A stretch of DNA of 7,506 bases from JAQVWU01 sp964628455 (GTDB lineage Bacteria > Bacillota > Clostridia > Oscillospirales > CAG-272). How positions within the stretch are numbered: position 1 is the stretch's first letter; each line of letters opens with the position of its first letter. The stretch is from assembly GCA_964628455.1 (NCBI GenBank), contig CAZVPD010000170.1, positions 1-7,506 on the forward strand, written 5' to 3'. The notes under the pieces are model-generated. The model was not told where the DNA came from. It searched no databases and was given only the letters and a program-made list of their open reading frames with translations. Of this stretch, positions 1-5,757 are shown piece after piece. Both the position numbers and the translations under genes were made by a program.

Positions 1-1802
1 TCGATCACTTCGATCCCTTTACCGCGCAGACAGGTATGCGCAAAGAGCACATGGCATACAAAGCGGTTCTGCGCCGGCTGGCGCGTGAGGGTGACGATGC
101 CCCGGTCGGGCAGGTTTTCGGCCTTGACGGTTTTGGTGCTTCCGATAAGCATTTCGATCGCGCCGGTTACGAGTTCCTTCAGGCAGAGCGACCCTTTGAC
201 GGCGTAGTCTTCGAATACATTCCAGCCGATATAAGCGGTTTTTCCCGTAAATACAGCCGCACCGCGCAGGCTGTCCAGTTTGTCCGGGGTATGCTGATGC
301 GAACAGAAATGTTCGGGTGTTCGGTTGAAATAAGGTTCCGCGAGATAGGCGAAGACTTTGGCTCCGGTATCGGGGACGATATTTTGCGCCTGTTCATACA
401 TGACGTAGGAAGTGACGCCGTTGACCGTTCCGATCCCTTCGTCAGGGATCATATAACTCGGTTTATACGGATTCGGACCTTCGTAAACGGCTCCGAGTTT
501 GAGAGCAAAACCGGTTTTTTCGGGATTTAGTCCGGATTCGCCGGTCGCCAGGATTTTTCCTCCGCCGGCAAGATAGCTGTTAAGCCTTGTCGCAAGGGCT
601 TCGCCGGGGGTGATACGGTCCGGAAGGATGATCAGCTTGTAATTTTCAAGCGGCGTTTCAAGGTCGATGATATCGAACAGGTATTTGCCTTCGAGCAGCA
701 TGCGCGCCGCTCCGGTATCGGGGGCGTTATGGCGGGCGTCTCGGAGGCTGAAGGCCTCGGCCGACAGGATCGCGATGTCGGAAACGGCGGATGCGCCGCG
801 GCACCACGCTTCCCCGGCTTCGATCTCTTTATAAGCAGCCCCGATCAGACGGTACGTCGAGGCGTTCATTTCTCCGTCGGGGTGCAGCTGGTCTCCTATG
901 GAACATTTCGCCCCGAAAGCGACGGAAAGCGCGGTTTCGTAACGCAGCGCGTTCGGATGTTTGAATCCCCCGAATTCGCCCCAGGTCGTGTGGAATTTAC
1001 CGGTCATGCCCAGATATTCCATACCGAGGCTGCGGACATAGGCTGCGCTCATCGGAAAATGGTCGTAACCCCAGCCGCCTGTCGGCAGGCTTTCAAGCTC
1101 AAGGTGCGTGTCCTGATACGCAAGATCCCTTCTGCCCCGCGCGATGTTGCCGGCGTTGTGGAAGATAGCCGTTTCGGGATTGTATTTATACACTTCTTCC
1201 TTGATGCGCCTGCAGTATTCGGCATAAACCTCTTCTCCGTGCGCGTGAACGTCGGCTGCGTTCAGCGGGTTGCGTCCTTTCTTCCGCATGGACGCGAGAC
1301 AGCGGGAGCAGTAGCAGTGACGGACGTCTGAAATGTCGAGGAAAAGGCCGACGGGATTGTACCTTCGCATCACTTCGCCGACCTGGGCGGTCAGCAGGTC
1401 GAGATAGGGAGTATTGAAGCAGAGCAGATGATAATGAGCGCTGCCGACGAAATCGTTTCCTGCGGACGGAGAACCGACCGACAGCCATTCCGGATGCACG
1501 ACCGCTGCTTTTTCGTCAAGCCCCGCGGAGATGTAGACCGGCGCGTTGATATCCGCTTCCCTGCATGCCTCGAGCTGCGCTCCGAGAAGGTCGAATTTCA
1601 GTCCGGGATGCATTTCGTTCACTTCCGTCGGATGATATGAATAGCCGTGATGGCATTTTGAAAAAACGGTGACCGAATTTACACGGCCGGCTTTGAGCGC
1701 CGCCGTAAACTGTTTTTTCGAAAATCTTTCTCCGACAGAGCCGATAGCCGGTGAAGTATGAAAATCAAGATGGACCTGTCTGTACCGCATGTCTTTCATC
1801 AT
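1..1802 (-). CDS. GHL6-type putative glycoside hydrolase with beta-galactosidase trimerisation-like domain, 3' end outside window
   Basis: Reading the minus strand from ATG at 1802 gives 600 codons without a stop, running off the left edge, so the C-terminus is missing. A GGAGGC site at 1816-1811 lies 8 nt before the ATG; a second ATG follows at once. The start MMKDMRYRQVHLDFHTSP, with the VHLDFHT strand at about residues 10-16, is typical of hypothetical glycosyl hydrolase family GHL6, a TIM-barrel group. Asp156 in GLFLD, a CYCSRC cluster (163-168) and Glu235/Glu237 before GGWGYD (242-247) are shared with the paralog at 3378-5285; Asp156 and one of the Glu residues are my candidates for catalysis. 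Residues about 340-420 (AARMLLEG, LIILPD, GGGKILATG) resemble the GH42 middle or trimerisation domain. No signal peptide is evident, so it is probably cytoplasmic. The substrate cannot be told from sequence. It is transcribed divergently from the SGNH/flavodoxin/glycosidase operon. The family call is firm by pattern; hydrolase activity is inferred. Confidence 0.85.
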   Translation of the reverse strand, partial: MMKDMRYRQVHLDFHTSPAIGSVGERFSKKQFTAALKAGRVNSVTVFSKCHHGYSYHPTEVNEMHPGLKFDLLGAQLEACREADINAPVYISAGLDEKAAVVHPEWLSVGSPSAGNDFVGSAHYHLLCFNTPYLDLLTAQVGEVMRRYNPVGLFLDISDVRHCYCSRCLASMRKKGRNPLNAADVHAHGEEVYAEYCRRIKEEVYKYNPETAIFHNAGNIARGRRDLAYQDTHLELESLPTGGWGYDHFPMSAAYVRSLGMEYLGMTGKFHTTWGEFGGFKHPNALRYETALSVAFGAKCSIGDQLHPDGEMNASTYRLIGAAYKEIEAGEAWCRGASAVSDIAILSAEAFSLRDARHNAPDTGAARMLLEGKYLFDIIDLETPLENYKLIILPDRITPGEALATRLNSYLAGGGKILATGESGLNPEKTGFALKLGAVYEGPNPYKPSYMIPDEGIGTVNGVTSYVMYEQAQNIVPDTGAKVFAYLAEPYFNRTPEHFCSHQHTPDKLDSLRGAAVFTGKTAYIGWNVFEDYAVKGSLCLKELVTGAIEMLIGSTKTVKAENLPDRGIVTLTRQPAQNRFVCHVLFAHTCLRGKGIEVI

Positions 1803-1832
1803 AAATAACTGCCTCCGAATATTTTTATATTT

Positions 1833-1860
1833 ATTATACTATAAAAATAAAAGAATGCAA
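1833..1860 (-). promoter_or_regulatory. Sigma-A-type promoter for the leftward glycosidase gene
   Basis: On the minus strand a perfect TATAAT -10 box (1838-1833) lies 16 nt downstream of a weak TTGCAT -35 box (1860-1855). Transcription would start near 1826, giving a leader of about 24 nt that contains the GGAGGC ribosome site. The surroundings are very AT-rich. The weak -35 box suggests activator help or modest strength; that part is inference. Confidence 0.6.
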
Positions 1861-1877
1861 GATAAAATTCACTGTTT

Positions 1878-1889
1878 AAAATCGGTTTT
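1878..1889. promoter_or_regulatory. Candidate LacI-family-like operator between the divergent promoters
   Basis: The 12-bp sequence AAAATCGGTTTT is a palindrome apart from one mismatched pair (T1882/G1885). Its core AATCGGTT fits the AAnCGnTT pattern common in LacI-family operators. It is a poor match to a full CcpA cre site: the outer TG and CA positions are not kept. It sits upstream of both -35 boxes, so one regulator could act on both directions. No regulator gene is in the window. The site is short and could be chance. Confidence 0.25.
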
Positions 1890-1902
1890 CGGCGGACGGC
1901 TA

Positions 1903-1931
1903 TTGCCTTCAGGCGATTTTAGTGTTATACT
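1903..1931 (+). promoter_or_regulatory. Extended -10 promoter for the SGNH/flavodoxin/glycosidase operon
   Basis: A TTGCCT -35 box (1903-1908) is separated by exactly 17 nt from a TATACT -10 box (1926-1931). The -10 box is preceded by TGT (1923-1925), which makes an extended -10. Transcription would begin near 1938, giving a leader of about 17 nt that is almost entirely the purine-rich ribosome site (1938-1950) before the ATG at 1955. Confidence 0.65.
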
Positions 1932-1954
1932 GAACCGAAAGGAAGCGAGGAAAT

Positions 1955-2920
1955 ATGCGGCGTTTTTTTACAGGCGGTGCCCGGATTGTCGTTACAGGCG
2001 ACAGCCTTTCCTACAACAGATATGATTATGACCCGGTTCACCGCATCAATGCGTTTGACTGTTTTCCGGACATGGGGTCCTGGCCGTTCAGGATCCGTGA
2101 TGCGGCGATGACCGAAGGCGGTTTTACGTATGCGCGCGGTCTGACGGATATGCGGTCGGCAGCAGCTCCGAACCGTATTTTCGGCGGCAAAGCCGTCACC
2201 TTCGGCGGTTCTGCGGATTTTGTCATGGAAAGCATACTGCCGCGCATTGTCCTTCACCTGCAGTGCCTTCCCGACGGAGGCGAATTCTGTGTTTTTTACA
2301 ACGGCAGGCAGGTGCTGTCCGGCGTGTCTTTTCACGGCAATCCGGTCTTCTGGCACGGTATGGAATGGTTTTCGGTTTCTTTTGAAGCCGACAAAGGCTG
2401 CCGTCATGAGATTTCTTTTCGCGGGAGCGGAAGCGGAACGCTGCTCGGGATTTCGGACCGCTGCGTCCGGGTCATCCCGACGGGACAGGGAGCGAGGAGA
2501 TGCGATTTCTTCCTCGATAATTTTTACGACCGCATCGGACGGTTCTGTCCCTCGCTGCTCGTGTTCATCATCGGTGCCAATGACGAGGGTTCGGTCGGAC
2601 CCGATGTGTTCGGCCGGAATCTGCGGGAAGTGCTGCGCCGGACGCGCGAAGTCAATCCGGAATGCGGATTTATCCTGCTGACGCCGACCGACCAGCATAA
2701 CGCCGGCAAGCCGGACAGCGATGATTCCCCTTTTTTCAGCCGCGCGTCGGCTTCCCTGTTCAGCGCCGAAATAAAAAGCGCCGCCCGTGAATTCGGCGGG
2801 ATCTTTGTGGATACCTGCGCTTTGTTCGACGGGACTGCGCTCTCGGAATGGCGTTTTGACAATGTCCACCTGACGCGGCAGGGCAGCGACAGGCTTTTTG
2901 ACCGTCTGATGAAACTATAA
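1955..2920 (+). CDS. SGNH/GDSL-family hydrolase (putative carbohydrate esterase) with inserted domain
   Basis: This 321-residue protein carries the SGNH hydrolase blocks. Block I is VVTGDSLSY with Ser17 as nucleophile; block II is probably ARGLTD with Gly62; block III is IIGANDE with Asn209; block V is FDNVHL with Asp302 and His305. These predict a Ser-His-Asp esterase, in a sugar locus most likely removing acetyl or similar esters from a glycan; the substrate is inferred. Blocks II and III are about 145 residues apart, far more than the usual few dozen. Residues about 72-175 have alternating hydrophobic and polar stretches that suggest an inserted beta-sandwich. There is no signal peptide, so it is likely cytoplasmic. 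An in-frame TGA at 1931 leaves ATG 1955 as the first possible ATG; a purine-rich ribosome site (GGAAGCGAGG, 1941-1950) precedes it. It is the first gene of the operon, and the flavodoxin gene follows after 20 nt. Confidence 0.85.
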   Translation: MRRFFTGGARIVVTGDSLSYNRYDYDPVHRINAFDCFPDMGSWPFRIRDAAMTEGGFTYARGLTDMRSAAAPNRIFGGKAVTFGGSADFVMESILPRIVLHLQCLPDGGEFCVFYNGRQVLSGVSFHGNPVFWHGMEWFSVSFEADKGCRHEISFRGSGSGTLLGISDRCVRVIPTGQGARRCDFFLDNFYDRIGRFCPSLLVFIIGANDEGSVGPDVFGRNLREVLRRTREVNPECGFILLTPTDQHNAGKPDSDDSPFFSRASASLFSAEIKSAAREFGGIFVDTCALFDGTALSEWRFDNVHLTRQGSDRLFDRLMKL

Positions 2921-2940
2921 TAAATATTTGGAGGGATTTT

Positions 2941-3363
2941 ATGAAGACACTCGTTCTCTATTATTCGTTCTCCGGCAAAACAAGGAAAGAAGCTGAAAAG
3001 CTGGCCGCGGCGGTCGGCGGCGAACTCTGTGAGATAACAGAATTGAAAAAGCGTAATCTGTTGACCGCGTTCATACCCGGCTGCCCTCAGGCGCTGGGCC
3101 GCAAAGCTTCCGCAATACGCACGCCCGCCGTAAAGCTTGAGGAGTATGACCGCATCTATATCGGCGCGCCTGTCTGGGCGTCGTCTCCCGCTCCGGCATT
3201 CAACGCGGCGGTAAAGTTGCTTCCGTCGGGAAAGGAAGTCGGGATATTCCTGACGTCCGGGGGCGGTGATACGTCCAAGAGCGCCGAAGGAACCAAAAAG
3301 AGCATAAAAGACAAAGGCTGTAAAGTGATAGAATACAAAGACATCGTCACGCCCAAAAAATAA
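2941..3363 (+). CDS. Flavodoxin-like (FMN-binding) protein
   Basis: This is a 140-residue flavodoxin-fold protein. It opens with the beta strand KTLVLYYS, followed by SFSGKTRK (residues 9-16), the family's phosphate-binding loop for FMN. GAPVWASSPAP (75-85) and TSGGGDTS (105-112) sit where flavodoxins contact the isoalloxazine ring. It resembles the short flavodoxins found in many Clostridia, which carry low-potential electrons or act as small flavin reductases. It has no signal peptide or membrane segment, so it is cytoplasmic. A strong GGAGGG site (2930-2935) lies 5 nt before the ATG. It is the middle gene of a tight operon, 20 nt after the SGNH gene and 14 nt before the glycosidase. A flavodoxin between two carbohydrate enzymes is unexpected. 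It may serve an oxidoreductive step on the sugar or may simply be co-transcribed. The fold is clear; the partner is unknown. Confidence 0.85.
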   Translation: MKTLVLYYSFSGKTRKEAEKLAAAVGGELCEITELKKRNLLTAFIPGCPQALGRKASAIRTPAVKLEEYDRIYIGAPVWASSPAPAFNAAVKLLPSGKEVGIFLTSGGGDTSKSAEGTKKSIKDKGCKVIEYKDIVTPKK

Positions 3364-3377
3364 CAGGGGGTATTGCA

Positions 3378-5285
3378 ATGAAAAAGCTCAAAAGGGCGGT
3401 GCATATTGATTTCCATACCATGCCCGGTATATACGACTTCGGAAGCGGATTCGACGCCGTGTCTTTTGCCGGAACGCTGTCGGACGCCCATATCACACTG
3501 ATCAATATGTTTGCGCAGTGCAACCTCGGTTTCTCGTATTATCCGACAAAGGTCGGCAGGCCGTATCCGGCGATGCACGGTGATCTGTTCGGTTCGGTGC
3601 TTGAAGAATGCCATAAAAAAGGCATCCGCGTCGTCGCTTACATCAATGTCGGACTCAATCACGAAGCGGCGCGCTGTCATGCCGAATGGGTCCGCGTTGA
3701 TTCGGAGGGGAGGATCATCCGCGGCGACCGCACGGCCAACTTTTTCCGCACGATGTGCTATAATACGGGTTACGGTGATTATCTTCTTGAACTTGTCGGG
3801 GAAATTCTTGCTTATGATACAGACGGATTGTTCTGCGACTGCATGACGCTCGAACCCTGCTGGTGCAATCGCTGCACCGGGGATATGATATCCCGCGGGA
3901 TCGATATCACCGACAGGGCCGCGGTCACCGCGTTTTCCCATGAAGTGATGCTTGATATTTCGCGGAAGATACGCGCTCTTGTGCCGCGGGACAAGCTGTT
4001 TTATTTAAACGGGATGGGATACGACGATGTCGCCGATATGGATTCGCATATCGAGGTGGAGTGCCTCCCCTCGGGCGGCTGGGGATACGACTATTTTGTG
4101 CCGCGCGCTTCGTATGCGCGGAACCTGCATGAAAACACACTTTACATGACCGGGCGCTTTCAGGCTTCGTGGGGTGACTTCGGCGGGTTCAAGTCAAAGG
4201 CTTCGCTTGAAAACGACATATACGATGCCCTCTGCCAGGGGGTGCAGGTTTCCGTCGGGGATCACATGCATCCCGCCCGCGGTCTTGAAAAAGATATATA
4301 CCGCATCATAGGCGACATCTACGGCAGGATCATGCTCTATGAGAAATGGACCGACGACGCGAAGTATAAAGCCGATGTCGGCATCGTCATCAACCGCGGC
4401 AGCTACGGCGCCGAACAGCCCGGCGCGGCGCGCATGCTTTCGGAGCTGAAATACAGCTTTGAGATCATCAACGAGGATATGCCTCTCGATTCTTTTAAAC
4501 TGATCATTTTGCCGGACGAGACGGTTGTAAACGACCGCCTGCTGCCGAAACTGACCGCTTATATACAGTCGGGCGGCTGTCTGCTTTCGTCGGGCTTTGG
4601 GGGTATGATTTCCGGACGCGGCGGATTTGCTCCGGGTATATACGATTTTATTGAATACTGCGGGGCGGACACAAACAACTCGTCCTATTACCGCACAAAA
4701 GAAAAGCTCTGCGAAGCGGATATGGACTATGACATGTATGTTCAGGGCATACTGATGAAGTCGGACAGCAGCTTTTGCGCCGCGTCCTATGTCAAGGCTT
4801 ATTTCAATCATCACTGGGACGGTCTTCACGGTTATTTTTATACACCGCCCGAAAGGGATAACGGTTATGCCGCAGCGGCGATATGCGGAAACACAGCGCA
4901 TATCTGCTTTAAAGTCTTTACCGCATACAGCCGGACGGCGTCTGTATTCCATAAAAAACTGGTCGGAAATCTTTTGGAGCGCCTGCTGCCCGAACCGCTG
5001 ATCCGCGCGCCGGGCATGCCGTCGACTTCGAGGGTGACGATGACCGGAACCGACGGTTACAGTCTGCTGCACATTAAAACAACTTTCCCCGAACCGAGAG
5101 GGCCTTTCGACATCATTGAGGAACACGTGACCCTGCCCGCGGGGCGCCATGTCTCCGTCCGCGGGGAGTATTCCCGCGTGTGTCTGCTGCCGGAGGAAAC
5201 GCCCGTTCTCTTTGAGGCGAAAGACGGCCGGACAGACATCACCCTTCCCGAAATCACCGGGTATGCGATGTTTCTGCTGACATAA
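3378..5285 (+). CDS. GHL6-type putative glycoside hydrolase with beta-galactosidase trimerisation-like domain
   Basis: This complete 635-residue protein is a clear paralog of the leftward gene at 1-1802. Shared landmarks in the same order are VHIDFHT (8-14), the GFSYYPT/GYSYHPT motif (51-57), EWVRV (103-107), GLFCD with Asp154, the CWCNRC cluster (161-166), IEVECLPSGGWGYD (225-238), MTGRF and WGDFGGFK (257-272), and the later AARML, LIILPD and GGCLLSSG segments (350-406) of the GH42-middle-like domain. A beta-rich C-terminal part follows (about 540-635). Asp154 and Glu226 or Glu228 are candidate catalytic residues by conservation between the two paralogs. There is no signal peptide, so it is likely intracellular. 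An AGGGGG site (3365-3370) lies 7 nt before the ATG. It is the last gene of the operon, with the terminator 19 nt after its stop. The two paralogs differ in many surface positions, which suggests different linkages or substrates rather than simple redundancy; this is inferred. Substrate unknown. Confidence 0.88.
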   Translation: MKKLKRAVHIDFHTMPGIYDFGSGFDAVSFAGTLSDAHITLINMFAQCNLGFSYYPTKVGRPYPAMHGDLFGSVLEECHKKGIRVVAYINVGLNHEAARCHAEWVRVDSEGRIIRGDRTANFFRTMCYNTGYGDYLLELVGEILAYDTDGLFCDCMTLEPCWCNRCTGDMISRGIDITDRAAVTAFSHEVMLDISRKIRALVPRDKLFYLNGMGYDDVADMDSHIEVECLPSGGWGYDYFVPRASYARNLHENTLYMTGRFQASWGDFGGFKSKASLENDIYDALCQGVQVSVGDHMHPARGLEKDIYRIIGDIYGRIMLYEKWTDDAKYKADVGIVINRGSYGAEQPGAARMLSELKYSFEIINEDMPLDSFKLIILPDETVVNDRLLPKLTAYIQSGGCLLSSGFGGMISGRGGFAPGIYDFIEYCGADTNNSSYYRTKEKLCEADMDYDMYVQGILMKSDSSFCAASYVKAYFNHHWDGLHGYFYTPPERDNGYAAAAICGNTAHICFKVFTAYSRTASVFHKKLVGNLLERLLPEPLIRAPGMPSTSRVTMTGTDGYSLLHIKTTFPEPRGPFDIIEEHVTLPAGRHVSVRGEYSRVCLLPEETPVLFEAKDGRTDITLPEITGYAMFLLT

Positions 5286-5303
5286 GGTCATTAACAACAG
5301 GAC

Positions 5304-5330
5304 AGCCGGGAGTTGCGCTCCCGGCTTTTT
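5304..5330 (+). terminator. Intrinsic terminator of the rightward operon
   Basis: A 9-bp perfect stem pairs AGCCGGGAG (5304-5312) with CTCCCGGCT (5318-5326) around a TTGCG loop, and runs into five T's (5326-5330). It begins 19 nt after the glycosidase stop. There is no matching T tract on the minus strand, so it works in the plus direction only. Confidence 0.93.
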
Positions 5331-5410
5331 GCTTTATTGCATAAAAAGGAAAGGGATGCGGCAAAAGGACATCGTCGAAAAATTCATCGTCAAAGAGAGT
5401 AAGTTCTCAG

Positions 5411-5454
5411 CCTTCCCCGGCGGGGAAGGGGGGCCGCCGTGGCGGTGGATGAGG
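5411..5454. repeat. GC-rich intergenic hairpin repeat
   Basis: CCTTCCCC (5411-5418) and GGGGAAGG (5422-5429) form a perfect 8-bp stem around GGC. A second small stem, CCGC (5434-5437) with GCGG (5442-5445), follows, and the unit ends in GGTGGATGAGG (5444-5454). From memory, this pattern of a CCTTCCCC hairpin followed by a small GC stem and GGATGAGG resembles dispersed intergenic repeats common in Clostridia genomes. I cannot confirm its copy number here. The outer 21 bp recur in inverted, decayed form at 5662-5682. Confidence 0.6.
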
Positions 5455-5481
5455 AGATCAGAGAAGAACACATCAAAATAT

Positions 5482-5498
5482 TTATTTATGATAAATAA
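5482..5498. repeat. Short perfect AT-rich palindrome
   Basis: TTATTTAT (5482-5489) and ATAAATAA (5491-5498) are exact reverse complements around a single G. The site lies between the left repeat and the DUF559-like relic, and its TAA (5496-5498) is the in-frame stop just before the relic. It is not followed by a T tract, so it is not a terminator. It could be a binding site, but AT-rich palindromes of this size arise easily. Confidence 0.4.
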
Positions 5499-5507
5499 CT
5501 CAAACAC

Positions 5508-5654
5508 AATGAGCAAATCCTGCGAAAGAACATGCTCACAGAAGAAAAGCACCTATGGTATAATTTTCTAAAAAATCTGCCTGTTACGGTGCGGGATATA
5601 ATAAATCATCTCGGATTCAGAACTGATGAGCTGAATAACGGAGATAAGCGATGA
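5508..5654 (+). pseudogene. DUF559 (endonuclease-like) gene relic with internal deletion
   Basis: The plus frame from 5508 to the TGA at 5652-5654 reads about 48 codons. The first half, with ILRKNMLTEEKHLWYNFLK (5517-5573) and then NLPVTV, closely matches the N-terminal signature of DUF559 proteins as I know it (LRKNMTxEEKxLWYxFL). These belong to a Vsr-like, PD-(D/E)XK-related endonuclease group of roughly 110-130 residues. The second half (RDIINHLGF onward, 5592-5651) resembles the C-terminal helix of the same family. The catalytic core between them, normally RQK, then IVDFY, then a DGxxH segment, is absent. This suggests an in-frame internal deletion of roughly 70-80 codons. There is no proper start: the frame opens after a TAA at 5496, and the only ATG (5532) lies inside the motif without a good ribosome site. 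It is therefore a non-functional remnant. The first-half match is good; the C-terminal match is weaker. Confidence 0.5.
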
Positions 5655-5661
5655 AATGTTC

Positions 5662-5682
5662 CCTCGTCCGCCGTCATGGCGA
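5662..5682. repeat. Decayed inverted copy of the GC-rich repeat end
   Basis: CCTCGTCCGCCGTCATGGCGA aligns with the reverse complement of 5434-5454 at 16 of 21 positions. All five differences are transitions (A/G or C/T). The hairpin half of the repeat is not recognisable beyond it. It begins 7 nt after the stop of the DUF559-like relic, so the two copies bracket that relic. Confidence 0.45.
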
Positions 5683-5704
5683 ATCCTCCTGCCTTTTAAT
5701 CATA

Positions 5705-5757
5705 AGCTGCAGCATTACGGTTTGCCTCGTTTTGCTGCAGCTCTTTTTTATTATTTT
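5705..5757 (+). terminator. Plus-strand hairpin with T tract at the convergent gene end
   Basis: AGCTGCAG (5705-5712) pairs with CTGCAGCT (5735-5742) across a 22-nt loop and is followed by CTTTTTTATTATTTTTT. The T tract lies on the plus strand, so this would stop rightward transcription just as it reaches the 3' end of livF (the stop complement is at 5751-5753). On the minus strand the hairpin is followed by TATGATTAAAA, which is not a proper T tract; it may still protect the 3' end of the liv transcript. The long loop lowers confidence. Confidence 0.5.

Larger units (their letters stand above)
5331..5704. other. Intergenic region without an intact gene
   Basis: This stretch separates the glycosidase operon from the convergent liv operon. 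It contains, in order: a short ORF start (ATG 5356, with AAGGA at 5346-5350) whose first 18 or so codons read MRQKDIVEKF onward and then run into a GC-rich hairpin repeat; the repeat itself (5411-5454); an AT-rich palindrome (5482-5498); a DUF559-like relic (5508-5654); and a decayed inverted copy of the repeat's outer part (5662-5682). The short ORF from 5356 stays open to 5571 only by reading through the repeat, and its protein has no recognisable family. It may be the head of a gene cut off by repeat insertion, or noise. Confidence 0.6.

Noticed and set aside
36..530. Plus-strand open frame of 164 codons
   Set aside because: It is the antisense shadow of the leftward GHL6 gene; the protein has no recognisable domain and the minus frame is the one that matches a family.
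729..1331. Plus-strand open frame of 200 codons
   Set aside because: Also antisense to the leftward glycosidase, with no motif and no ribosome site.
1925..2869. Minus-strand open frame of 314 codons opposite the SGNH gene
   Set aside because: The plus strand has a promoter, a ribosome site and all SGNH blocks; the minus frame looks like random translation of GC-rich DNA.
4194..5297. Minus-strand open frame of 367 codons opposite the second glycosidase
   Set aside because: The paralog alignment proves the plus frame is coding; the minus frame has no domain.
5411..5429. CCTTCCCC/GGGGAAGG hairpin as an intrinsic terminator
   Set aside because: Neither side is followed by a T tract; it fits an intergenic repeat better.
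5491..5500. ATAAATAACT shared with 1801-1810
   Set aside because: A 10-base AT-rich match with little extension on either side is expected by chance in 7.5 kb.
5559..5564. TATAAT as a -10 box on the plus strand
   Set aside because: No -35-like hexamer lies 16-18 nt upstream, and it falls inside the DUF559 relic's coding motif.
5331..5750. CRISPR array or tRNA in the intergenic region
   Set aside because: No regularly spaced direct repeats and no cloverleaf were seen; the only repeats are one inverted pair and local hairpins.
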